Positions 55,831 to 64,000 of a DNA stretch of 64,000 nt are shown here, piece after piece. This DNA comes from Parabacteroides sp. (lineage in GTDB: Bacteria > Bacteroidota > Bacteroidia > Bacteroidales > Tannerellaceae). Made by a program: the position numbers and the translations under genes. Position 1 is the first letter of the stretch, and every line of letters starts with the position of its first letter. Location: assembly GCA_017481945.1 (NCBI GenBank), contig JAFUOJ010000011.1:62001-126000 (forward strand). The letters run 5' to 3'. The notes beneath the pieces are model-generated. The model was not told the origin of the DNA. It was given only the letters and a program-made list of their open reading frames with translations, and ran no database searches.

Positions 55831-56265
55831 TTACCAAACATATTCTTCCGTATAAAAATCGAATACGGGATCCTCCGTAATACCATCCCTTTTGAACAGA
55901 CGACTGATGTATTGTTGGTCGGCAGGAGTCAGGGGAACCTCTTTGCGATAGACGCGATAATAGTGGGACTTATTAAAATGTCCGATAAGCATTCTTCGCA
56001 TTTCAGTGGCTCTCCGATAGGGGATAGCGTCAAAAAGACGGCTGATACCCCAAGCCATCCGTACCTTTTGGTTGGGCTTAAAATAGGGACATGTCTCTCC
56101 GACTTTCGGATAAAAATTCGGATTAACTGTCGAAATGAAGCAGACACCGGAGGCACAATGTTGAGCGGCTAAAGCACGTAAGCAAGTGGCGGATTGCGGA
56201 CACTCGGCGTTGAAGCAGTGAGCAAAACTGCTGGGAACCGTTTGGTAATTAAAATCTTTTTCCAT
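55831..56265 (-). CDS. DUF6078-like small cytoplasmic protein
   Basis: A 144-residue protein rich in Cys in its first half (HCFNAECPQSATCLRALAAQHC, then GVCFISTVNP and ETCPYF), which could form a metal site, followed by an Arg-rich helical part and an aromatic end (FDFYTEEYVW). No signal peptide. It resembles DUF6078 proteins common in Bacteroidales, of unknown function. I prefer the ATG at 56265 (MEKDFNYQTVP); a reading from 56325 adds 20 residues in the promoter region of the divergent kinase. Confidence 0.6.
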   Translation of the reverse strand: MEKDFNYQTVPSSFAHCFNAECPQSATCLRALAAQHCASGVCFISTVNPNFYPKVGETCPYFKPNQKVRMAWGISRLFDAIPYRRATEMRRMLIGHFNKSHYYRVYRKEVPLTPADQQYISRLFKRDGITEDPVFDFYTEEYVW

Positions 56266-56348
56266 TGTATCGTCTTTATGGTTTAATAAAAACGGCAAGT
56301 TATTAAGAAAAACAGGAACTTGCAACTAAAAGATAGACATGATTTATA

Positions 56349-56356
56349 TATCTTTG
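56349..56356 (+). promoter_or_regulatory. -7 box (TATCTTTG) for the PfkB kinase gene
   Basis: Exact consensus, 20 nt before the ATG at 56377. Confidence 0.65.
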
Positions 56357-56376
56357 CGCCCGAATAAAAAAAGAAT

Positions 56377-57264
56377 ATGAAAAAGAATCAACTTTGTTGT
56401 ATAGGCCATATTACTTTGGACAAAATTGTAACGCCAAAGAAGACAGTACACATGCCGGGAGGAACCGCATTCTATTTTGCCCACGGGATCAGCCATTTGG
56501 ATACAACTAATTTTCAATTGGTAACCGCATTGGCAGCCAGCGAAATGGAAGCCGTCGAAGATATTCGTAAGAAGGGAATTGATGTAAAGGTATTACCCAG
56601 CACACACTCCGTCTATTTTGAAAATACCTACGGAGAGAATCAAGACAACCGGACGCAACGTGTATTGGCGAAAGCCGACCCGTTCACCGTCGAAGGACTG
56701 CAAGATGTAGAAGCACAAATCTTTCACTTAGGAAGTCTTTTAGCCGATGATTTCTCTCTGGATGTAATCAAATATTTATCAACAAAAGGGATGTTGTCGG
56801 TAGACGCACAAGGATATTTGCGTGAAGTTCGCGGGGAAAAGGTCTTCGCAGTAGACTGGCCTGAGAAGCAGGAAGCACTGAAATACATCCACATCCTAAA
56901 AGCAAATGAGCTGGAGACAGAGGTCTTAACCGGATGTAAAGACCCACGTGAAGCCGCATTAAAGCTGGCAGATTGGGGAGTAAAAGAGGTATTGCTCACG
57001 TTAGGAAGCATGGGATCCGTCATCTATGCCGAAGGACAATTCCACAAAATCCCAGCCTATCCCCCGACAGAGGTAGTAGATGCAACCGGTTGTGGCGACA
57101 CCTATATGGCCGGTTATCTATACATGCGCAACAAAGGAGCCTCTTATCAAGAAGCAGGAACCTTCGCCGCCGCCATGTGTACCATAAAGTTAGAAGCCTC
57201 CGGCCCATTTAGTGGAAGCGAAGAAGAGGTGAGAGAGATTATTGAAAAGAATAAGAAACTTTAA
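56377..57264 (+). CDS. PfkB family carbohydrate/nucleoside kinase
   Basis: A 295-residue ribokinase-fold kinase. It shows the N-terminal Gly-Gly region GGTAFYFAHGISHL, and the C-terminal signature DATGCGDTYMAGYL with the catalytic Asp, plus LTLGSMGSVIYAEGQFHKIPA for ATP binding. The substrate is uncertain (ribose, adenosine, fructose or inositol types all share this fold). It is convergent with the FucP-type transporter and shares a bidirectional terminator with it. Confidence 0.87.
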   Translation: MKKNQLCCIGHITLDKIVTPKKTVHMPGGTAFYFAHGISHLDTTNFQLVTALAASEMEAVEDIRKKGIDVKVLPSTHSVYFENTYGENQDNRTQRVLAKADPFTVEGLQDVEAQIFHLGSLLADDFSLDVIKYLSTKGMLSVDAQGYLREVRGEKVFAVDWPEKQEALKYIHILKANELETEVLTGCKDPREAALKLADWGVKEVLLTLGSMGSVIYAEGQFHKIPAYPPTEVVDATGCGDTYMAGYLYMRNKGASYQEAGTFAAAMCTIKLEASGPFSGSEEEVREIIEKNKKL

Positions 57265-57271
57265 AACACGA

Positions 57272-57308
57272 AAAAAGGGGCATAAGAAAAACTCTTATAC
57301 CCCTTTTT
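57272..57308. terminator. Bidirectional terminator between kinase and transporter
   Basis: Arms AAAAAGGGGCATAAG / CTTATACCCCTTTTT with one mismatch (wobble on one strand), 7-nt loop, A-run on the left and T-run on the right. Confidence 0.85.
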
Positions 57309-57319
57309 ATATGGTTATC

Positions 57320-58528
57320 TTAACGAAGCTTCTTCGCCATGACCATATATGCAAAAAACAATACAACTATATATCCAAAGAAAGGAACAATGAATGAAAG
57401 AGCCATTGAAGAAATATCTCCAACATAGCCCATCATCAAGGGACCAACAGCTCCCCCTATTGGAGACATCATCAAGAAGGAAGAAGCTCGCTTCGTATAA
57501 TCCCCTAACCCGCGAAGAGAAATCGCAAAGATTGTCGGGAACATGATTGCCTCAAACACATAGATAAGGAATAAGGATACCAATGAAATCATTCCTAAAT
57601 TCATAATCACCAATGCAGTAGTAACTACAGATCCTACAGCACAAACGAACAAAACACGTTCTGCACGAATAGACTGCATAATCCAACTGCCGGCAAAACG
57701 TCCACACATAAACAGACCTAATCCACCGAAAGAAAGTACAACTGAAGCATCACGTGCATTCATCCAGCCATCATCTACTACATAATTAATAAAGAAACTA
57801 TTAATAGAGATCTCAGAGATTTCATAACTAAACAAAGCAATCAAACCAAATACGAAAAGAGAATGTCCCCACAAACCTTTCTTAGTTGTTGCTACCCCCT
57901 CTTCACTTAACTCCTCTTCATGACTGATTTCAGGCAAACGAACCTTAGAGAAAACCAAAGCAACCGCCAAAACGATGATACCCATTACTGTATAAGGCAG
58001 TGATATATTCGCATTACCTCCATCCGAAAAAAGCAATAAACCACCCAACAACGGACCACAGATACATCCTAAACCATTAAATGATTGTGCTAAGTTCAAG
58101 CGACTGGCTGCAGTTTCTCGATCTCCTAACTCCGTCATATAAGGATTTGCAGCTGTCTCAAGGAAAACTAATCCGCAGGCAATCACGAAAAGAGAGAATA
58201 GGAAAAAGTTAAACGACATCAAATGTTCTCCGGGAATAAACAACAAAGAACCAAGTCCATATAATAACAACCCCAACACAACCCCTTTACGATAACCATG
58301 TTTCGTTATATAAAGACCGGCAGGAATCGCCATGACAAAGTAGCCCAAATAGAACATAACCTGTACCATAGCAGAATGAGCACGGGTTATCTGCATTGCC
58401 TCTTGGAAATGCTTATTCAATACATCCAGAATTGCGTGAGCAAAGCCCCACAAGAAAAACAGGGAAGTAACCAATATAAAAGGAACCATATATTGTTTAC
58501 TAACCAATGACTTCTTTACCTTTTCCAT
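57320..58528 (-). CDS. MFS sugar transporter, FucP/GluP type
   Basis: A 402-residue, 12-helix major facilitator. It has FLWGFAHAILDVLNKHFQEAM, the GxxxG-type loop YITKHGYRKGVVLGL, FLETAANPYMTELGD (the FucP hallmark with Asn-Pro) and LAQSFNGLGCICGPLLGG. The family imports L-fucose, glucose or galactose with H+. The specific sugar cannot be told. Its box lies at 58576-58583. Confidence 0.88.
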   Translation of the reverse strand: MEKVKKSLVSKQYMVPFILVTSLFFLWGFAHAILDVLNKHFQEAMQITRAHSAMVQVMFYLGYFVMAIPAGLYITKHGYRKGVVLGLLLYGLGSLLFIPGEHLMSFNFFLFSLFVIACGLVFLETAANPYMTELGDRETAASRLNLAQSFNGLGCICGPLLGGLLLFSDGGNANISLPYTVMGIIVLAVALVFSKVRLPEISHEEELSEEGVATTKKGLWGHSLFVFGLIALFSYEISEISINSFFINYVVDDGWMNARDASVVLSFGGLGLFMCGRFAGSWIMQSIRAERVLFVCAVGSVVTTALVIMNLGMISLVSLFLIYVFEAIMFPTIFAISLRGLGDYTKRASSFLMMSPIGGAVGPLMMGYVGDISSMALSFIVPFFGYIVVLFFAYMVMAKKLR

Positions 58529-58575
58529 CTTTCTATCTATTCTTTATAAGTTAACTTGCTGTCTCTTACGGGGCA

Positions 58576-58583
58576 CAAAAGTA
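58576..58583 (-). promoter_or_regulatory. -7 box (TACTTTTG) for the FucP-type gene
   Basis: TAnnTTTG match on the minus strand, 48 nt before the ATG. Confidence 0.5.
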
Positions 58584-58618
58584 CACTATTTTTCAGACAA
58601 AAGTATCTCTTACTCACG

Positions 58619-59782
58619 TTATCCCACAAAATAACGAGCCTTCTTTCCCATTAGCTTGTATAAGGTTGCCACAAATAACCAAGAAACACCAAAAGCAACA
58701 ACAGCTGCAGCCGGAATCTGTAAAGCAACCGGAACAGACAAAGCACGCATTAAAATTACACTTGGACCAGTTAAAAAATAATGTACCATATAAACCCCAA
58801 AACCACAAAGAGTCAGGTTTGCAAGCAAAGCTTTCGCCTTTTCTGAACGAACATTTACTTTTTTAGCCAGCATAAAGAAAGGAATTGTCATTAATATAAC
58901 ATTCAATGAACAATAAGTAAAGAATAGTTCCACCATTGAATCGGTACAATCAGGTAAAGCCGTCATAGAACGGAAACCAAAGAAAGTGATAGCGTAACCT
59001 ACCAAAAACATCGGGATACCAACTACAAATGTTTTACTCCAGCTCCATTCTTGCTGTCGTAAATAATGTCCTAATAATAGATACCCATTGAAACCGGCAA
59101 AATAATATAGCATGTCAAAAGAATTCCAGACACAGCTGCCCCAAATATAAGGAGAGACAAACTGGCGATAATAAGGCAACAGTCCAGCAATACCCCAAGC
59201 AATCAAAAACCACAACTTGGCTTTTTCAGAAGCCTTTTCCACCCAAGCAGAGAAGATTGGTAAATAAAGATATAGCCCTATCAATAGGTAAATATACCAC
59301 ATGTGTACCGGAATCAAAGCAAAATTCAACGGAATATTGGCAATATAGCCTAAAGAGACATTCAAAGACTGCTGAGCTGCAGCTTCTCCTGAGTAGGGGA
59401 AGAAATCAACAATAACCTTCGGATCACAACCCAAAACACCAGTTATCCACGGAAATAGATTATATAATACTGACCAAATCAAGAAAGGCCAAAAGATACG
59501 ACTGATTCTTTTCTTATAAAAAACAGAAGAATCACCCTTCACTGGCAACAACAAAGCACCTGTTATCATCACAAATAATGGAACACACGGGCGTAAAAAT
59601 GCACCATACGCAGCTCCCCAAAATTTGATTTGTTCAATGTTAGCAGGAGGTTCTCCGGGATAAAAATTAAACGGATCGGAACTGTGGCAACAAACGACTG
59701 TAAACATGGCGACCAATCGTACGACATCCAACCATACGATATGAGACTGGTTCGCAACGGAATTCTGAGTTTGCATGATCAT
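58619..59782 (-). CDS. Acyltransferase family 3 membrane protein
   Basis: A 387-residue integral membrane protein with about ten hydrophobic segments. The N-terminal HIVWLDVVRLVAMFTVVCCHSSDP carries the catalytic-type His of OafA/WecH O-acyltransferases, followed by FLRPCVPLFVMITGALLLP. Such enzymes acetylate surface glycans or antigens. Substrate unknown. It has no obvious box of its own and lies just beyond the tRNA-Leu terminator, so its promoter is unclear. A start two codons later (59776) is possible. Confidence 0.83.
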   Translation of the reverse strand: MIMQTQNSVANQSHIVWLDVVRLVAMFTVVCCHSSDPFNFYPGEPPANIEQIKFWGAAYGAFLRPCVPLFVMITGALLLPVKGDSSVFYKKRISRIFWPFLIWSVLYNLFPWITGVLGCDPKVIVDFFPYSGEAAAQQSLNVSLGYIANIPLNFALIPVHMWYIYLLIGLYLYLPIFSAWVEKASEKAKLWFLIAWGIAGLLPYYRQFVSPYIWGSCVWNSFDMLYYFAGFNGYLLLGHYLRQQEWSWSKTFVVGIPMFLVGYAITFFGFRSMTALPDCTDSMVELFFTYCSLNVILMTIPFFMLAKKVNVRSEKAKALLANLTLCGFGVYMVHYFLTGPSVILMRALSVPVALQIPAAAVVAFGVSWLFVATLYKLMGKKARYFVG

Positions 59783-59807
59783 GGTACTTTAATTGTTTAT
59801 AATAAAA

Positions 59808-59842
59808 AAAGAGTTGTAAATCTACGATTTAACAACTCTTTC
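59808..59842 (-). terminator. Intrinsic terminator of tRNA-Leu
   Basis: On the minus strand, GAAAGAGTTGT pairs across a short loop with ACAACTCTTTTTTT, immediately past the tRNA 3' end. The U-run is part of the descending arm. Confidence 0.8.
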
Positions 59843-59844
59843 AG

Positions 59845-59928
59845 TACCCAGAGCCGGGATCGAACCGGCATGGAAGTGAATCCACTGGTGTTTGAGACCA
59901 GCGCGTCTACCAATTCCGCCATCTGGGC
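59845..59928 (-). tRNA. tRNA-Leu (anticodon CAA)
   Basis: An 84-nt class II tRNA on the minus strand. The acceptor stem GCCCAGA/TCTGGGT is closed with discriminator A. The D-arm region is GGCGGAATTGGTAGACGCG. The anticodon stem CTGGT/ACCAG presents loop CTCAAAC (anticodon CAA). A long variable arm and the T-arm with GGTTCGATCC follow. CCA is not encoded. It is a stand-alone gene with a terminator right after it. Confidence 0.96.
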
Positions 59929-60115
59929 ATTTGATCTTTGTTCTTTCGAACATCGTTTTCTCTCAAATGCGTTGCAAAGATACGCACTTTTTTTAAACTG
60001 GCAAGCATTTCATAAGTTTTTTTCAAAATAAATTTCTTTAGCGATAAAAATAGACGAAATACCGGAATTATTCGTTTACTTTGTAAGAGTATAATTAAAA
60101 ACAACCTGGATCATC

Positions 60116-61195
60116 ATGAAAGATAATTATTGTGTTATCATGGGCGGTGGAATTGGAAGCCGTTTTTGGCCTTTCAGTAGAGAAAGTTATCCCAAACAAT
60201 TTCTTGACTTTTTCGGGACAGGTCGATCGTTGTTACAAATGACTTTTGACCGTTTTGCAAAAATCATTCCAGTCGAAAATATCTATATTGTTACAAACAA
60301 ACAATATGCTTCGCTTGTACAAGAACAACTTCCAGAATTAAAGGAGGAACAAATCTTGTTGGAACCGGCACGTCGAAATACAGCTCCTTGTATTGCATAC
60401 GCAGCTTATCATATCAAAGCTTGCAATCCTAATGCAAACATTGTCGTAGCTCCTTCCGACCACCTGATCCTCAAAGAAGACATTTTCTTAAAGGATGTAC
60501 AGAAAAGTCTTGATTTTGTCAAGAACAATAATGCACTGGTTACTTTAGGTATCAGACCAAGTAGACCGGAAACAGGGTATGGTTACATACAAAGTAGCGA
60601 TACAATGTTGGGAGAATTTACGAAAGTAAAGACATTCACTGAAAAGCCCAACCTCGACTTGGCGAAGGTTTTTATGAATAGTGGTGAATTCTTTTGGAAC
60701 TCCGGACTTTTTGTTTGGAATGTCAACACCATCCTAAATGCCTTCTCTAAATTTCTTCCGGATATTGCTCTTCGCTTCGACTTGGGAAAAGAAAAGTTCA
60801 ATACTCCCGAAGAACAGGCTTTCATCAACGAACATTTTCCTTATTGCCTAAACATCTCAATCGACTATGGTATCATGGAAAAGGCAGATAATGTCTATAT
60901 GTTATGTGTTGATTTCGGATGGGCAGATTTAGGAACTTGGGGATCCCTATTCGATTTGGCAGAAAAGGATGAACAGGACAATGCTCTTTTAAAAAGCGAA
61001 GCCATTATGTACGAAAGTAGTGGCAATATTGTGGCTATTGATAATCCCAAACGTCTGGTAGTTATCCAAGGGCTTCAGGACAGTATTGTCGCAGAATCGG
61101 GGAATGTCCTCCTTATCTGTAAGAAAGAAGACGAGCTACGAATCAAACAATTTGTTGCAGACGCCCAAATGAAATACGGGAAAGAATATAATTAA
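60116..61195 (+). CDS. manC: Mannose-1-phosphate guanylyltransferase
   Basis: Makes GDP-mannose for glycan and GDP-fucose synthesis. The 359-residue single-domain form (no C-terminal isomerase) shows the nucleotidyltransferase signature MGGGIGSRFWPFSRESYPKQF split around GIGSRFWP, then VVAPSDHLI, TLGIRPSRPETGYGYI, FTEKP and FFWNSGLFVWN. Cytoplasmic. It stands alone with a terminator at 61217; the leader has only a degenerate -7 box. The gene symbol is by activity. Confidence 0.92.
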   Translation: MKDNYCVIMGGGIGSRFWPFSRESYPKQFLDFFGTGRSLLQMTFDRFAKIIPVENIYIVTNKQYASLVQEQLPELKEEQILLEPARRNTAPCIAYAAYHIKACNPNANIVVAPSDHLILKEDIFLKDVQKSLDFVKNNNALVTLGIRPSRPETGYGYIQSSDTMLGEFTKVKTFTEKPNLDLAKVFMNSGEFFWNSGLFVWNVNTILNAFSKFLPDIALRFDLGKEKFNTPEEQAFINEHFPYCLNISIDYGIMEKADNVYMLCVDFGWADLGTWGSLFDLAEKDEQDNALLKSEAIMYESSGNIVAIDNPKRLVVIQGLQDSIVAESGNVLLICKKEDELRIKQFVADAQMKYGKEYN

Positions 61196-61216
61196 ATTCA
61201 AACCTGTTATTCATAA

Positions 61217-61248
61217 GAGGAGCCATTCAATTTTTTGAATGGCTCCTC
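61217..61248 (+). terminator. Intrinsic terminator after manC
   Basis: 14-bp perfect arms (GAGGAGCCATTCAA / TTGAATGGCTCCTC) with a 4-nt loop, then TCGTTT. Confidence 0.85.
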
Positions 61249-61280
61249 TCGTTTCATATAGATGGATAACTTTGGGAGCA

Positions 61281-61364
61281 AAATTGCATTTTACGTGGCA
61301 CATACCTTCTCCTTTTTTAGCTCCCGCCCGAGAAAAAATGGTTCCTGTCCCGAAAAAAATGGGA
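61281..61364 (+). repeat. Dispersed intergenic repeat, copy B
   Basis: Plus-strand counterpart of 12378-12469: AAATTGCATTTTACGTGGCA, then a pyrimidine patch, TTTTTTAGCTCCCGCCCGAG, GGTTCCTGTCCCG and AAAAAAATGGGA. It has one GTGGCAC unit instead of two and lacks the facing arm, so it looks like a partial copy. It lies between the manC terminator and the GSCFA promoter. Confidence 0.8.
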
Positions 61365-61406
61365 TATGTCGCGGAGAAAAGAGATTATAAGGTGATGTTT
61401 AGAAAA

Positions 61407-61414
61407 TAAATTTG
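61407..61414 (+). promoter_or_regulatory. -7 box (TAAATTTG) for GSCFA-murF-alr
   Basis: TAnnTTTG match, 32 nt before the ATG at 61447. It argues against a TTG start at 61420. Confidence 0.5.
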
Positions 61415-61446
61415 TAATATTGCGAATCAAAAAAACAGAGATTGGT

Positions 61447-62430
61447 ATGGAATTTTACACCCGTATAACGATTCCGAAAGCCCCATTTACTTTCTCTTAT
61501 CCGGAACAGATTCAGTTATTCGGTTCCTGCTTTGTGGAAAATATCGGGAAAAAGTTGGAAGAAAATCATTTTCAAATCGACCTAAATCCGTTTGGCACGC
61601 TCTACAACCCACTGTCTATAGCAGAAGCTATTCGGAAATTATTACATCCGGAGCAATTCACACGCGATCAGATTTTCCAACATGAAGGTATTTATCATAG
61701 CTTCAGCCATCATAGTCGTTTCTCCTCTCCCTCTGAAACCGACTGTTTAAAACAGATCAACGAGCGTCTTTTCCACTCGGCTGAGATAATCCGAAAGGTG
61801 CAACGAATGATTATTACTTTTGGTACCGCTTGGGTGTATCAATTGAAAAGTTCAGGACAAGTTGTTTCGAACTGTCATAAATTACCGGAAAAGTTCTTTC
61901 GTAGAGAACGGTTATCGGTCGAAACAATTGTTACTACTTGGAAAGAGCTGCTTTTATCTCTTTGGGAACAGAACCCGGAAGTTAAGATTCTATTTACAGT
62001 CAGTCCGATTCGTCATTGGAAAGATGGAGCACATGGGAACCAGTTGAGTAAAGCTACTCTATTATTGGCCATCGACCAATTGCAACAGGAATTTCCAGAA
62101 TCGGTCAACTATTTTCCTGCGTATGAGATTCTTCTCGATGAGTTAAGAGACTATCGTTTCTATACTGATGATATGTTACATCCTTCTCCGCAGGCAGTAG
62201 AATATATCTGGGAACAATTTTCAAAAAATCTCTTTTCGCAAGAGACACTTCACCTCCTCAAAGAATGGCAAGAGATACAAAAAGCTATTCAGCACAAGCC
62301 ATTCCAACCGGAAAGTGAGACTTATAAACGATTTATCTCGCAAACTTTGTTAAAGATGGAACGACTTAACGAGAAATTCCCTTTCTTTGATATTACAAAT
62401 GAAATTGAGATATTAAAAAAGAAATTCTAA
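61447..62430 (+). CDS. GSCFA domain-containing protein
   Basis: A 327-residue protein named for its motif (LFGSCFVENIGKKLEE, residues about 21-36), followed by NPFGTLYNPLSIAEAI, ITFGTAWVY and VSPIRHWKDGAHGNQLSKA. The fold is related to SGNH hydrolases, and the late D-x-H-P (DDMLHPSPQAVEYIW) fits. No signal peptide. Substrate unknown. It precedes murF-alr by 20 nt in one transcript, a pairing that hints at a wall or envelope ester substrate. Confidence 0.85.
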   Translation: MEFYTRITIPKAPFTFSYPEQIQLFGSCFVENIGKKLEENHFQIDLNPFGTLYNPLSIAEAIRKLLHPEQFTRDQIFQHEGIYHSFSHHSRFSSPSETDCLKQINERLFHSAEIIRKVQRMIITFGTAWVYQLKSSGQVVSNCHKLPEKFFRRERLSVETIVTTWKELLLSLWEQNPEVKILFTVSPIRHWKDGAHGNQLSKATLLLAIDQLQQEFPESVNYFPAYEILLDELRDYRFYTDDMLHPSPQAVEYIWEQFSKNLFSQETLHLLKEWQEIQKAIQHKPFQPESETYKRFISQTLLKMERLNEKFPFFDITNEIEILKKKF

Positions 62431-62450
62431 CTTAATTATAGAGTCATAGA

Positions 62451-64000
62451 ATGGAATATTCAATAAAAGAAATCGCCAATATTTTGGGAGTTAGTTCCCA
62501 AAATTTACAGGACGACAAGATCAGCATTTTACTTACTGACAGCCGTCGTCTCTCTTTTCCAGAACAAAGTCTATTCTTTGCCCTCCAGACAAAAACGAAC
62601 GATGGACATCATTATATACAAGGATTATATAAGTTACGCGTACGTAACTTTGTTGTCAGCCAGCAACTTCCAGAATTCGAGTCAATGCCTGACGCTAACT
62701 TCCTTGTCGTAAAAGACACGTTGAAAGCCCTTCAGAAGCTGGCAACCTACCATCGGAAACGTTTCGACATTCCAGTGATCGGCATTACCGGTAGTAATGG
62801 GAAAACCATCGTCAAAGAATTTCTTTATCAATTATTACACAATGAATTCAACATTGTTCGCTCTCCTCGTAGCTATAACTCCCAATTAGGGGTTCCTTTA
62901 TCCGTTTGGCAAATGAATGAAAAGAATACGTTAGGTATTTTTGAAGCAGGTATTTCCCAACCGGACGAGATGGAGCGTTTACAACCCATCATAGCTCCAA
63001 CAATCGGGGTTATCACCAATATTGGCGAAGCTCATCAAGAGAATTTTATCTCTTCCACCCAAAAGTGTCAAGAGAAATTAATGCTTTTCCAAGATTGTGA
63101 AGCAATTATTTATGACGGAGATAATGCTTTCATTGCGAATTGTATTGAGTCTGCCTGTCTTTCTCACAAAGCAATTACCTGGAGTCGTACTGATTCGGAA
63201 GCTCCTCTTTATATAGAATCCATCCAAAAGAAGAGATCGGAAAGTATCATTCATTGTACCCTATTGGGATTTGAGCGTACTTTCACGATTCCATTTACCG
63301 ATGACGCTTCGATTGAAAACGTCATTCATTGCATGGCAGTCATGTTATATCTAAAGCCTACCAGCGTTAGTGAAACGGAAAAGTTCAAGCGATTAGAACC
63401 GGTAGCCATGCGTTTGGAGGTCAAGCAAGGGATAAACAACTGCCTATTGATCAATGATACCTATAACTCGGATATTAATTCATTGGACATTGCACTGGAT
63501 TTCCAACAAAGTCGTCGGGTAGAAAAACCTTTAAAGTCTACCTTGATTCTTTCGGATATTCTTCAATCGGGAACTCTTCCCAAATCCCTTTATAAAAAGG
63601 TAGCCGATCTTGTCTCTCGTAAAAAAATTGATCGGATCATAGGGATTGGTCGAGACTTGAAAGAGTATGGAAATGTTTTCACCATTGAAAAAGAGTTCTA
63701 TCTGACAACAGATGAGTTTATTCAATCACCCTCTTTCAAGCAATTTAAAGATGAATTGATTTTAATAAAAGGTTCTCGTCGGTTCCACTTCGAACGAATC
63801 TCTGAATTATTGGAGAAGAAAGTACATGAGACAATTCTTGAGGTAAACTTAGACGCAATCGTTCATAACTTTAATTTCTATCGCTCGAAATTAAAACCGG
63901 AGACCAAGATGGTCTGCATGGTAAAAGCCTTTGGATATGGAGCCGGTTCATACGAGTTAGCGAAAACACTCCAAGAACACCGTTGTGACTACTTAGCAGT
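62451..64000 (+). CDS. Bifunctional MurF-alanine racemase fusion (partial, runs off the end)
   Basis: Open from the ATG at 62451 to the window end (516 codons, no stop). Residues 1 to about 455 form a Mur ligase: LLTDSRRLSFPEQSLFFALQ, P-loop GITGSNGKTIVKE, LGIFEAGISQPDEM and NDTYNSDINSLDIAL. From about residue 460 an alanine racemase begins (ILEVNLDAIVHNFNFYRSKL) with the PLP lysine in MVKAFGYGAGS; the rest is cut off. The fusion links D-Ala supply to D-Ala-D-Ala ligation. It is a known arrangement in Bacteroidota, and a stand-alone murF exists at 48504. Confidence 0.9.
   Translation, partial: MEYSIKEIANILGVSSQNLQDDKISILLTDSRRLSFPEQSLFFALQTKTNDGHHYIQGLYKLRVRNFVVSQQLPEFESMPDANFLVVKDTLKALQKLATYHRKRFDIPVIGITGSNGKTIVKEFLYQLLHNEFNIVRSPRSYNSQLGVPLSVWQMNEKNTLGIFEAGISQPDEMERLQPIIAPTIGVITNIGEAHQENFISSTQKCQEKLMLFQDCEAIIYDGDNAFIANCIESACLSHKAITWSRTDSEAPLYIESIQKKRSESIIHCTLLGFERTFTIPFTDDASIENVIHCMAVMLYLKPTSVSETEKFKRLEPVAMRLEVKQGINNCLLINDTYNSDINSLDIALDFQQSRRVEKPLKSTLILSDILQSGTLPKSLYKKVADLVSRKKIDRIIGIGRDLKEYGNVFTIEKEFYLTTDEFIQSPSFKQFKDELILIKGSRRFHFERISELLEKKVHETILEVNLDAIVHNFNFYRSKLKPETKMVCMVKAFGYGAGSYELAKTLQEHRCDYLA

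Noticed and set aside
59907..60104. 65-codon minus-strand reading over tRNA-Leu
   Set aside because: It runs into the tRNA gene, which has full cloverleaf features.

Overview
The window is a chromosome segment from a fermentative anaerobe of the order Bacteroidales (phylum Bacteroidota). Four things point there. The gene set includes rimP-nusA-infB linked to sufBCD/sufS, a fused MurF-alanine racemase, a GSCFA-domain protein, lipoprotein beta-propellers and CarboxypepD_reg-like surface proteins. Many genes are preceded by a TAnnTTTG -7 box, the promoter signature of this phylum. Purine-rich Shine-Dalgarno sequences are scarce. AT content is high. I cannot name the genus with confidence; Tannerellaceae/Dysgonomonadaceae-like taxa fit.

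Layout. 0-12.2 kb: sufE and a glycine-zipper lipoprotein face a ten-gene leftward run, rimP-nusA-infB-cvpA-sufB-sufC-sufD-VOC-sufS-rnhB, that joins translation/transcription factors to Fe-S cluster assembly. 12.2-12.85 kb: a gene-free stretch built of inverted repeats; part of it recurs at 61.3 kb. 12.85-20.6 kb: nitronate monooxygenase-like enzyme, OprO/P-type porin, purL, LysE exporter and a CBM9-like protein. 20.5-29.8 kb: two LuxR-type regulators with pseudo-receiver domains flank a hemerythrin protein, followed by a six-gene leftward cluster (porin, imelysin, di-heme oxidoreductase, second porin, mono-heme lipoprotein, RidA/chorismatase-like protein). 29.8-30.36 kb: a regulatory region with repeated 16-bp dyads and a candidate small RNA. 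30.36-35.6 kb: pflB-pflA and ahpC-ahpF.

35.7-49.8 kb: housekeeping genes: pepD, a flippase-like membrane protein, rsmA, mgtE, lrgAB, efp, radC, a SufT-type DUF59 protein, lpxH, ackA-pta, folP-cdaA and murF. 49.8-56.3 kb: an accessory block of envelope proteins, including a disrupted alpha-2-macroglobulin-like gene, two or three beta-propeller lipoproteins, a CarboxypepD_reg protein, a short palindromic tandem repeat and a DUF6078-like protein. 56.4-64 kb: PfkB kinase, FucP-type sugar transporter, acyltransferase, tRNA-Leu(CAA), mannose-1-phosphate guanylyltransferase, a GSCFA protein and a murF-alr fusion running off the end.

Working together: PflB/PflA, Pta and AckA form the pyruvate to acetyl-CoA to acetate (ATP) plus formate route; SufBCDSE with SufT supply Fe-S clusters; AhpCF and the hemerythrin protein deal with oxygen or peroxide. 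The least ordinary part is 20.5-30.4 kb, where an iron/heme-type envelope cluster, odd regulators, a hemerythrin, a candidate sRNA and shared dyad operators sit beside pflBA.
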